From contig VAZF01000254.1 in the NCBI GenBank assembly GCA_005888425.1, positions 1 through 5,335 on the forward strand: a stretch of DNA of 5,335 bases, given 5' to 3'. How positions within the stretch are numbered: the first letter of the stretch is position 1; every line of letters begins with the position of its first letter. Below are positions 1-5,335 of the stretch, in pieces. The translations under genes and the position numbers were made by a program. Source of the stretch: Alphaproteobacteria bacterium (GTDB lineage Bacteria > Pseudomonadota > Alphaproteobacteria > ATCC43930 > CGMCC-115725). The notes beneath the pieces are model-generated. The model was not told the DNA's origin. It did no database searches and saw only the letters and a list, made by a program, of their open reading frames with translations.

Positions 1-456
1 GCGGCGGACCGGCGCCGACAAATACGAGATCTCCGCTTCGGCAGCGTGATAGAGCCCGAGCACCCGCATCTGCCGGTCGGTCGCCAGTGCTTGCACGCCA
101 AAGATTTCGGAGAGGCGGCCAGCGCCGTAGCGCCGCTGCAACTCCATCTGGAACAGGCGATCCTGCGCATGCGCAAACCCAAGCCCGAACGCGGCATCCT
201 CGTCATTGGCGGCATCGATCAGCGGCACGCCATCGGTGTCGCGCGCAATGTGGATTGAGTGCGTCGGGCCACCGACAGCGATGCGGCCATCGAGCTGCGG
301 CAGTGAAGAGAGGAGGTAGAGGGCGCCGCCGCCGACAATGACGAGGGCGATGAGCAGCACACCTCCGAGCGCGCGCCGAATCATCATCGCTGGCCGCCGG
401 ACTGAGCCGGACTGAAGCGGAGACGAAAACTCCGACGGCTCGCGATCCCTTGGCAT
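1..456 (-). CDS. Penicillin acylase family protein, N-terminal part (runs off left edge)
   Basis: The first 152 codons of a larger gene are present; the reading frame is open to base 1. The translation has an N-terminal cytoplasmic stretch (residues 1-23), a basic patch and one hydrophobic membrane segment or uncleaved signal anchor (about 26-51, LGGVLLIALVIVGGGALYLL), then a periplasmic region. Residues 70-80 (IARDTDGVPLI) and 87-120 (DAAFGLGFAHAQDRLFQME, then a GRLSEIFG segment) are the typical opening of penicillin amidase Ntn-hydrolases, which cleave amide bonds in penicillins, acyl-homoserine lactones or related compounds. The catalytic Ser at the start of the beta chain lies beyond the window, so activity and substrate cannot be judged. 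ATG at 456 is the first in-frame start after a stop at 483-481; ATGs at 387 and 384, just before the membrane segment, are alternatives. Neither has a clear Shine-Dalgarno sequence. It is transcribed away from the pilus operon, and no functional link is evident. Confidence 0.85.
   Translation of the reverse strand, partial: MPRDREPSEFSSPLQSGSVRRPAMMIRRALGGVLLIALVIVGGGALYLLSSLPQLDGRIAVGGPTHSIHIARDTDGVPLIDAANDEDAAFGLGFAHAQDRLFQMELQRRYGAGRLSEIFGVQALATDRQMRVLGLYHAAEAEISYLSAPVRR
396..415. repeat. Perfect 10-bp tandem repeat (GCCGGACTGA x2)
   Basis: Two adjacent identical copies lie at 396-405 and 406-415. They sit in the first 23 codons of the acylase gene if it starts at 456, or in its leader if it starts at 387 or 384. 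Ten is not a multiple of three, so gain or loss of a copy would shift the frame read from the ATG at 456. Confidence 0.8.
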
Positions 457-606
457 TTTACCATTTTCGCCGCGCCAACTCTATCGGACACGCCCGAAAG
501 CGCCGCAATCCTCAGCCGATCCGCGCGCCCGAGGGCTTCGCGTTATGCCTTCCTTAACCAACCCGCCGCAAGATGGTGGACAGCTTAACCCGCCATCAGC
601 GGTCGC
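457..606. promoter_or_regulatory. Divergent intergenic region between acylase gene and cpa operon
   Basis: This 150-bp stretch separates two divergent genes, so it should contain promoters for both. No convincing sigma-70 pair is visible in either direction. The notable elements are a TTAT-N7-TTAACC motif at 543-559 and a second TTAACC at 585-590, both on the plus strand and 31 bp apart start to start, roughly three helical turns. No small ORF resembling a Flp pilin and no RNA gene was seen here. Confidence 0.6.
543..559 (+). promoter_or_regulatory. Candidate CtrA-binding box
   Basis: TTAT (543-546), a 7-base spacer (547-553) and TTAACC (554-559) differ from the alphaproteobacterial CtrA consensus TTAA-N7-TTAAC at one position. 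The motif is 48 bp upstream of the cpaA start. CtrA is known to control pilus genes in Caulobacter, so the context fits, but a single near-match in 150 bp is suggestive only. A further half-site-like TTAACC lies at 585-590. Confidence 0.4.
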
Positions 607-1110
607 ATGTTTCTCCAACCCGACACCATCGCTCTGCCGGTATTCGCCGCCGTGATGGCGATTGCCGCCTACGAGGATTTTCGCCGGCTGGTTATCCCAA
701 ACCTGCTGCCGGCGGTTCTCTGCGTGGCGTGGCCGGTGCACTTCGCGGCGGTCCCGAGCCTGTTCGGGGCGATGACCGCGGTGGGCTGCGCGTTGGCGGT
801 TTTCATCGTCGGCGCGGCGCTGTTCGCACGCGGCTTTCTCGGCGGCGGCGACGTCAAACTCCTGACCGCTGCTACCTTGTGGTGCGGCGCTGCCGGCACT
901 CCGTCATTGCTCGTCTTGACCGGCATTCTGGGCGGGGTGCTGACGCTCTTCCTGTTGCTGCCGTTCGGCGCGCAGCTTGCGGCCGCCGGGCGGGCTCTGC
1001 TCGGTCCTGCGGCGATTGCCACCGAGCATGACACTAGCAAATCGGTGCCCTACGGCGTCGCGATCGCCGGCGCCGCGCTCATCGTCGTCCTTTCACCTCA
1101 CCTCGGTTAA
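607..1110 (+). CDS. cpaA: Prepilin peptidase CpaA/TadV (A24 aspartic protease)
   Basis: This 167-residue integral inner-membrane protein is the short, TadV-type prepilin peptidase, which removes the leader of Flp pilins and pseudopilins before assembly. The two catalytic aspartates of the A24 family are visible: Asp24 in YEDFRRLVIPN, just after the first membrane segment, and Asp82 in the GxGD motif (FLGGGDVKLL, 77-86). Hydrophobic segments lie near 7-22, 33-50, 55-74, 96-119 and 148-165; VPYGVAIAGAAL near the end is typical of the family. It lacks the N-terminal methyltransferase domain of PilD-type enzymes, as usual for Tad loci. ATG 607 is the only sensible start, because an in-frame stop lies at 586-588; the Shine-Dalgarno sequence is weak. 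It is the first gene of the operon, and cpaB follows after 5 bp. Confidence 0.93.
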   Translation: MFLQPDTIALPVFAAVMAIAAYEDFRRLVIPNLLPAVLCVAWPVHFAAVPSLFGAMTAVGCALAVFIVGAALFARGFLGGGDVKLLTAATLWCGAAGTPSLLVLTGILGGVLTLFLLLPFGAQLAAAGRALLGPAAIATEHDTSKSVPYGVAIAGAALIVVLSPHLG

Positions 1111-1115
1111 CCGCC

Positions 1116-2066
1116 ATGCGCCTTCGTACCGTCCTGCTGCTGTTCATCGCCGTCGGTCTAGCCGGCGGCACCGCGATGCTGGCTCGCGCCTGGCTCGCTG
1201 CGCAACGCGCGGCGGAGATCGCCGAGGCGGCGCCATTGGCGCTGCCGACACCCGCCAAGTCGGTGCTGGTCGCTCGCGCCGACGTCAGGCGGGGGCAGAT
1301 CCTCAAGCCCGAGGACATGATGTGGCAGGTCTGGCCGGAAGGCGGCATCGACAAGAGCTATGTCGTGCTGGGCACGCGCACGCCGGAATCCTTTGCCGGA
1401 TGGGTAGCGCGCAACCCGGTCGCGGCCGGAGAGCCGGTTACCGAGTCGAAGATCATCTCGCCGGCCAATCGCGGGTTCCTCGCCGCCGTGTTGCGACCCG
1501 GCATGCGGGCGATCTCTGTGCCGGTGACGCTCACTTCGGGAATTTCCGGTTTTATCTTTCCCGGCGACCAGGTCGATCTGCTGATCACTTATCAAGTACC
1601 CGCTCAAAACACGGCGGGCTCAACGGGCGGCTATGAGCACAAAGCCGCTGAAACCGTGCTGCACGACGTCCGGGTCATCGCGATCGATCAGCGGCTGGAG
1701 AGCAAGGCAGGCGAGGCTGTCGTGGCGCATACGGCCACGATGGAAGTCACGCCGAAGCAGAGCGAAATCATCGCTTTGGCCGGTGAGATCGGCAAGTTGT
1801 CGCTCAGCCTGCGCAGCCTCGTGCCGGCCGTCGGCGACACTACCGGCTCTCGGGATCCCAATGCCGGCCCTGAGGCGACGACGGTTGCCGATTCGTCCGA
1901 CGGCACCCCCGGCCCAACCTTTACACTCGACAGCGAGATCAGCCCGTTGCTGCCCAAGTCCTTACACGGCAACGACAATTCCGATGGCGGGACGATCACG
2001 ATCTTGCGCGGCGGTGGTAAAGGGGCGGACTCTATTGCATCACCAGCTGCGCCAAGAGGTTCGTGA
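1116..2066 (+). CDS. cpaB: Flp pilus assembly protein CpaB/RcpC
   Basis: This 316-residue protein has an N-terminal signal anchor (about 4-24) and is expected in the periplasm, where RcpC/CpaB proteins are associated with the secretin. A SAF (beta-clip) domain lies at about 48-114 (VLVARADVRRGQILKPED), followed by the RcpC/CpaB domain at about 118-235 with the characteristic VTLTSGISGFIFPGDQVDLL (137-156) and VTPKQSEIIALAGEIGKLSL (201-220). Residues about 230-290 are a low-complexity Gly/Asp/Ser/Pro linker, and the C-terminus carries a short TITILRGG strand (293-300) common in the family. Length is ordinary. The start is 5 bp after the cpaA stop with no evident Shine-Dalgarno sequence, so translation may depend on ribosomes finishing cpaA. 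Its stop overlaps the cpaC start by one base (TGATG). Confidence 0.92.
   Translation: MRLRTVLLLFIAVGLAGGTAMLARAWLAAQRAAEIAEAAPLALPTPAKSVLVARADVRRGQILKPEDMMWQVWPEGGIDKSYVVLGTRTPESFAGWVARNPVAAGEPVTESKIISPANRGFLAAVLRPGMRAISVPVTLTSGISGFIFPGDQVDLLITYQVPAQNTAGSTGGYEHKAAETVLHDVRVIAIDQRLESKAGEAVVAHTATMEVTPKQSEIIALAGEIGKLSLSLRSLVPAVGDTTGSRDPNAGPEATTVADSSDGTPGPTFTLDSEISPLLPKSLHGNDNSDGGTITILRGGGKGADSIASPAAPRGS
2054..2059 (+). promoter_or_regulatory. Ribosome binding site of cpaC (AAGAGG)
   Basis: AAGAGG ends 6 bases before ATG 2066 and lies inside the end of cpaB. It favours ATG 2066 over the in-frame GTG one codon earlier (2063), which would have only 3 bases of spacing. Confidence 0.65.
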
Positions 2067-3529
2067 TGCATAAAATACTGGTCCTCGCGGCTGCGGGATC
2101 GGTTTTACTTGGAGTAACGGGCAGTAATGCCGCTGAACTCCTATCCCCTCCCGCCGCTCCGGCCGCAAGAACGGCGGCCGTCACAACATCGGCCCCGCCC
2201 AGCGGGGTGTCGCAGGTGCCCGCGAAAGGGCCGCCTATCCTGCTGGAAGCGGGCAAGGGCACGCTGATCCGGCTGCCGCGCCCAGCGGCGACCGTGTTCA
2301 TCGCCAACCCGGATGTCGCCGACGTGCAGGTCAAGTCGCCGTCGATGATCTATGTCAACGCCAAGACGCCCGGCGAGACCGTGCTCTATGCCGTCGACGC
2401 GGACGACAATGTGCTGTTGAACGCGCCGATCCGTGTCGAACATGACGTGTCACGCCTGCGGGAATCGCTGCACGCACTCATTCCCGGCGAGAACGTGGCC
2501 GTCGAGTCGGTCGACGGTTCGCTGGTCCTGAAGGGCAATGTGTCGACCGCATTGCGCGCCGAAAAGGCGAACGCTCTCGCGACCTCCATCGCCAACGAGG
2601 CTAAGGGCAAGGTCGTCAACCAGCTGTCCGTCGCGACGCCGAACCAGGTCAACCTGCGGGTCAAGATCGCTGAAGTCAGCCGCACCGTGCTGAAGGCATT
2701 CGGCGTGAATTGGTCGAAGAGCATCGGCGACACGCAATTCAATACGAGCAATCCGGTCACCGGCGGCCAGATCGCGAGCAGGAATACGATCACATTCGGG
2801 TTCGGTGCCCCGGGCAGCCGGATCGAGGCGCAGGTAGATGCTCTCGCTCAGGAGGGCCTGCTGACGATCTTGGCCGAGCCCAACCTGACCGCGACCAACG
2901 GGCAGCCCGCCAGCTTTCTTGCCGGCGGCGAATTTCCGGTTCCCGTGGCCGGGTCAGCCGCTAACGGCATCGCGACGATCACCGTCGCCTTCAAGGAATT
3001 CGGCATCAGGCTCGATTTTACGCCGACGATCATGGACGCGCAGCATGTCAGCCTACGCGTTCGCCCCGAGGTCAGTGAGTTGACCAACACGGGTGCCGTC
3101 TCTGTGCCGATAACCGCGAACAACACTGTAACGATTCCAGCCCTTACGGTGCGGCGAGCGGAGACGACGCTCGAATTGGGCAGCGGCGAGAGCTTTGCCC
3201 TTGGCGGCCTGCTGTCGCACTCGCTCGAGCAGGACATCTCGAAGGTGCCAGGGCTCGGCGACATTCCGATCCTCGGACAGCTGTTCCGTTCCAGTCGGTT
3301 TCAGAAAGGCGAAACCGAGCTGGTCATCATCGTGACGCCCTATCTGGTCAAGCCGGCGCCGACCGTCGCGTCGTTGCAGAGTCCGACGGATGGGTTCGTC
3401 CCGCCGCATGACGTCCAAACGATCATCAACGGCGCTACCTACCGGCAGACGCTCCCCGCGGGTGAGAAAGTCCGGGTCGCTCCCGGAGCCCAGGGATTAG
3501 TCGGCCCGGTCGGGTTCCGGTTGGATTGA
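2066..3529 (+). CDS. cpaC: Tad pilus secretin CpaC/RcpA (type II/III secretion secretin family)
   Basis: This 487-residue precursor should form the multimeric outer-membrane channel through which the Flp pilus leaves the cell. A Sec signal peptide covers about 1-22 (LVLAAAGSVLLGV, cleavage after SNA). A Pro/Ala-rich linker to about 57 is followed by the secretin pilus N-terminal domain (about 58-126, with GKGTLIRLPRPAATVFIANP and YVNAKTPGETVLYAVD), a BON-like domain (about 126-192), VNLRVKIAEVSRTVLKAFGV (195-214) and the secretin core (about 258-428). The core has ILAEPNLTATNGQPASFLAG (268-287), GIRLDFTPTI and the hallmark VPGLGDIPILGQLFRSSRF (394-412) ending in TELVIIVTPYLVKP. The tail includes DGFVPPHD, common in alphaproteobacterial CpaC. 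Length and domain order are normal. An in-frame GTG at 2063 exists, but ATG 2066 fits the ribosome binding site and the cpaB stop overlap better. It lies 11 bp from cpaD. Confidence 0.95.
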   Translation: MHKILVLAAAGSVLLGVTGSNAAELLSPPAAPAARTAAVTTSAPPSGVSQVPAKGPPILLEAGKGTLIRLPRPAATVFIANPDVADVQVKSPSMIYVNAKTPGETVLYAVDADDNVLLNAPIRVEHDVSRLRESLHALIPGENVAVESVDGSLVLKGNVSTALRAEKANALATSIANEAKGKVVNQLSVATPNQVNLRVKIAEVSRTVLKAFGVNWSKSIGDTQFNTSNPVTGGQIASRNTITFGFGAPGSRIEAQVDALAQEGLLTILAEPNLTATNGQPASFLAGGEFPVPVAGSAANGIATITVAFKEFGIRLDFTPTIMDAQHVSLRVRPEVSELTNTGAVSVPITANNTVTIPALTVRRAETTLELGSGESFALGGLLSHSLEQDISKVPGLGDIPILGQLFRSSRFQKGETELVIIVTPYLVKPAPTVASLQSPTDGFVPPHDVQTIINGATYRQTLPAGEKVRVAPGAQGLVGPVGFRLD

Positions 3530-3530
3530 G

Positions 3531-3535
3531 GGAGG
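3531..3535 (+). promoter_or_regulatory. Ribosome binding site of cpaD (GGAGG)
   Basis: A strong GAGGGAGGG run at 3528-3536 contains GGAGG 5 bases before ATG 3541. It decides the cpaD start against the TTG at 3526, which would lie upstream of the Shine-Dalgarno sequence. Confidence 0.75.
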
Positions 3536-3540
3536 GCGCC

Positions 3541-4233
3541 ATGAACATGAAACCATACCCACTGCTCGCAATCGCCTTCCTGGCGCTCGCCGCGTGCCGG
3601 CCGGCGGCCACCGAATGGACTGAGAACGAAGCCTCGAAACGGATCCGCCTGGACAACGCATCGGTTGCGGTCAATGTGCGGTTCGCGCCGGGATCCGCTC
3701 ATCTGCTACCGGCTGATGCCGCGCGGCTGCGGACCATGGCGGCAACGGGCGCAATCCTGCCCTCCGACCGCGTCGCGGTCGCGGTGGGAGGAGGCCCGGC
3801 GCTTGCGGAAGCCCGCCGCGATGCGATCTCAGCCGCGCTGTTGCCTTACGGGGTCGTCACGAACCCGTCGGCATTGGCCGGCGTGGCGACAAACCACGCC
3901 GTCGTCGAAATCGGACGCTATCTCGTCACGACGCCGGCCTGCCCAAATTGGAGCAAGGCGTCGGGAACCGATTTTTCGAACTCGTTCCCGAGCAATTGGG
4001 CCTGCGCCAATCAGACGAACCTTGGCCAGATGGTCGCCAACCCGTCCGATCTCGTCGCAGGTCAGCCGCTCAGCCCGGCGCTCGGCCCGACCGAGGTTGC
4101 CGCGGTTGACCGGTACTTGACCGACAAGGTCAAGCCACCTCGCGCGTCAAGCTCGGCTGGTGGCGGCGCCACTGGCGGCGGGGGCGGCGGGGGCGGCGGC
4201 GGCGGATCTTCGGACAATACAGGGAGTCAGTAA
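3541..4233 (+). CDS. cpaD: Pilus assembly lipoprotein CpaD
   Basis: This 230-residue protein is a lipoprotein, shown by a short signal sequence ending in the lipobox LAAC, with Cys19 the expected lipidation site. It is thus probably anchored in the outer membrane, where CpaD proteins assist the secretin. The family-specific part is at about 130-178: CPNW (134-137), SNWACANQTNLGQMVANPSD (151-170) and LVAGQPLSP. Residues 40-128 (VNVRFAPGSAHLLPADAARL, then a variable alpha/beta stretch) resemble the OmpA-like region seen in other CpaD proteins. The C-terminus (about 200-230) is Ser/Gly-rich with 11 consecutive glycines (212-222), probably a flexible tail. ATG 3541 is chosen for its strong ribosome binding site. 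ATG 3547 would keep the lipobox but is less well spaced. The stop overlaps the cpaE start (TAATG). Confidence 0.9.
   Translation: MNMKPYPLLAIAFLALAACRPAATEWTENEASKRIRLDNASVAVNVRFAPGSAHLLPADAARLRTMAATGAILPSDRVAVAVGGGPALAEARRDAISAALLPYGVVTNPSALAGVATNHAVVEIGRYLVTTPACPNWSKASGTDFSNSFPSNWACANQTNLGQMVANPSDLVAGQPLSPALGPTEVAAVDRYLTDKVKPPRASSSAGGGATGGGGGGGGGGGSSDNTGSQ
4159..4206 (+). repeat. GGN-codon low-complexity tract encoding polyglycine in CpaD
   Basis: Glycine codons fill this stretch except for Ala-Thr at codons 210-211; the uninterrupted run of 11 Gly codons is 4174-4206. It contains two G5 runs and many GG runs, so it could slip in replication or form G-rich secondary structure. It ends 26 bases before the cpaE start. 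Confidence 0.8.
4221..4226 (+). promoter_or_regulatory. Ribosome binding site of cpaE (AGGGAG)
   Basis: AGGGAG lies 6 bases before ATG 4233, inside the last codons of cpaD. It supports this start, which overlaps the cpaD stop as TAATG and suggests coupled translation. Confidence 0.65.
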
Positions 4234-5335
4234 TGAGTGCAGTCGCCGCAGTCGCCGAGAAGCCGTCCGCGCCAGCCGTGGATCGCGTAGGCGTCATTGC
4301 CATTCTTCAGGATCAGCCCACGCTCGAACGCATCCAGGCGATCGTGCGCGAGCTGCATCTCGATGACGAGTTGAGCCTCGAACCGACGCTCGACGCGGCA
4401 CTGCGGCGCATGCGCGAGGGCGAGAGCCCGCGCGTGTTGATCCTCGACCTGAGCGACTCGGCGGCGCCGATCGCCGAACTCAGCGCAGCGCGCACGGTTG
4501 GCGGCGAGGACATCAAGATCGTTGCGCTCGGCGTGGTCAACGACGTCGCGTTGTTTCGTGATCTCCTCGCCGCGGGCGCGACCGATTACGTCGTTAAGCC
4601 GGTGAGCCGGGAGGCCCTTGCCGCGGCGCTCGAAAAACGCAGCGCCGCGACAGCGGGCACCGGCGGCCTGGGTCAGGTCATCGCATTTATCGGCAGCCGC
4701 GGCGGCGTCGGCACGACCATGACGGCGGTGTCCTGCGCCTGGACACTGGCGGAGAAGCATAATCAGCCGACCGCGTTGCTCGATCTCGACCTGCATTTCG
4801 GGACTGTTGCACTCAAGCTCGACACGGACCCGGGGAGCGGATTGTCGGATGCGCTCGAGCAGCCCTCGCGCATCGACAGCCTGTTTGTCGAGCGGGCGAT
4901 GGTGAAGGTGTCCGAGAATCTACGCATCCTGGCCGCCGAAGCGGCCATGGCGCAACCGCTGGCGGTCGATCCGGGCGCCATCGACGTGCTGCTCTACGAG
5001 CTTCGCCGGAAGTTTGCCTGGGTCGTGGTCGATCTGCCGCGGACCGTCACCCCGACTCAGCGCGTCGTGCTCGGCGCCGCCAGCCGCGTCGTCGTCTTGT
5101 GCGAGCGCAGCCTGGCCGGGTTGCGCGACACGATCCGCCTGCAGACGTTGCTGCGCGAGCATGCGCCGCAAACCAGCCTCTTGATGGTGGAAGCTGGCGC
5201 GTCCGGCGAGCGTGCGACGGTCGCCAAGGCCGAATTCGAAAAGGCGGTCGGCAAGTCGCTCGATGCGGTGCTGCCCTATGACGCCAAGTCGGCGGGCGCG
5301 GCGACCAATGCCGGTCAGCCACTGCCGCTCGCCGC
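4233..5335 (+). CDS. cpaE: Pilus localisation protein CpaE/TadZ (receiver-like + MinD/ParA-type ATPase-like), incomplete at right edge
   Basis: The frame is open to the window end, giving 367 codons; related proteins are around 400 residues, so only the C-terminus is probably missing. Residues 18-135 form a response-regulator-like receiver: LILDLSD places Asp72 at the phosphoacceptor position, and Lys122 sits in DYVVKPVS. The start of the domain shows Asp27 but no clear acidic pair, so phosphorylation is doubtful. Residues about 147-367 form a MinD/ParA-like domain with a P-loop GSRGGVGTT (154-162) and the A' strand ALLDLDLHFGT (181-191). FAWVVVDLPR (261-270) is the Walker B-like strand. The P-loop has Arg156 and Thr161 where MinD-type proteins have lysines, a departure known in TadZ/CpaE proteins. 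The family acts at the inner-membrane face, marking the pole where the Tad machine is built. A single cytoplasmic protein is expected, with no membrane segment. Confidence 0.92.
   Translation, partial: MSAVAAVAEKPSAPAVDRVGVIAILQDQPTLERIQAIVRELHLDDELSLEPTLDAALRRMREGESPRVLILDLSDSAAPIAELSAARTVGGEDIKIVALGVVNDVALFRDLLAAGATDYVVKPVSREALAAALEKRSAATAGTGGLGQVIAFIGSRGGVGTTMTAVSCAWTLAEKHNQPTALLDLDLHFGTVALKLDTDPGSGLSDALEQPSRIDSLFVERAMVKVSENLRILAAEAAMAQPLAVDPGAIDVLLYELRRKFAWVVVDLPRTVTPTQRVVLGAASRVVVLCERSLAGLRDTIRLQTLLREHAPQTSLLMVEAGASGERATVAKAEFEKAVGKSLDAVLPYDAKSAGAATNAGQPLPLA

Noticed and set aside
480..508. Minus-strand promoter candidate for the acylase gene: TTGCGG (508-503), 17-bp spacer, GATAGA (485-480)
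   Set aside because: Spacing is ideal, but each hexamer matches the sigma-70 consensus at only 3 of 6 positions, which is expected by chance in this region.
669..1040. Long open frame on the minus strand across cpaA
   Set aside because: It is a mirror of a GC-rich gene; the translation is Ala/Pro/Arg-rich without family motifs, while the plus-strand frame has the complete A24 peptidase signature.
1104..1113. Palindrome CGGTTAACCG across the cpaA stop and the start of cpaB
   Set aside because: A 10-bp perfect palindrome without a loop is too short for a terminator, and it lies inside an operon. The TTAA inside it lacks a partner half-site at the CtrA spacing.
977..1636. 219-codon plus-strand frame overlapping cpaA and cpaB
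   Set aside because: Arg-rich composition typical of an off-frame reading of GC-rich DNA; it overlaps two well-supported genes.
2063..2065. GTG as the start codon of cpaC
   Set aside because: ATG 2066 is better spaced from AAGAGG and gives a typical signal peptide; GTG would add only one residue.
3526..3528. TTG as the start codon of cpaD
   Set aside because: It lies upstream of the strong GGAGG and would put five extra residues before a normal lipoprotein signal; ATG 3541 is correctly placed.
4227..4796. 189-codon minus-strand frame opposite cpaE
   Set aside because: No recognisable domain; Arg/Ala/His-rich shadow of the cpaE coding strand, which carries clear receiver and P-loop motifs.

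Overview
The window is GC-rich (visibly above 60%) and reads as chromosomal DNA from an alphaproteobacterium. The evidence is the gene order cpaA-cpaB-cpaC-cpaD-cpaE, a CpaD-type lipoprotein, the codon use, and a CtrA-like TTAT-N7-TTAACC motif upstream. The order cannot be fixed from this sequence; Sphingomonadales and Hyphomicrobiales are both plausible.

Layout. Bases 1-456 (minus strand) hold the 5' end of a penicillin acylase-family (Ntn-hydrolase) gene that runs off the left edge. Bases 457-606 are a 150-bp divergent intergenic region that must hold the upstream control signals for both directions. Bases 607-5335 (plus strand) are one tightly packed operon of five Tad/Flp pilus genes: prepilin peptidase CpaA/TadV (607-1110), periplasmic SAF-domain protein CpaB/RcpC (1116-2066), outer-membrane secretin CpaC/RcpA (2066-3529), lipoprotein CpaD (3541-4233) and the receiver-plus-ATPase-like protein CpaE/TadZ (4233 to the right edge, incomplete). 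Junctions are 5 bp apart, TGATG overlap, 11 bp apart, and TAATG overlap, so translational coupling is likely at two of them.

How the genes work together. From knowledge of the Tad family, CpaA cleaves and matures Flp prepilins in the inner membrane. CpaC forms the outer-membrane pore, CpaB and CpaD act with it in the periplasm and at the outer membrane, and CpaE helps place the machine at the pole. The motor ATPase (CpaF/TadA), the platform proteins (TadB, TadC) and the pilin itself are not in the window. The first two are expected just beyond the right edge.

This is a conventional Tad locus and no new system is visible. Points worth a second look are the CtrA-like box, an ATPase P-loop lacking both lysines in CpaE, a polyglycine tail on CpaD, the absence of a pilin gene beside cpaA, and a 10-bp tandem repeat that bears on the acylase start site.
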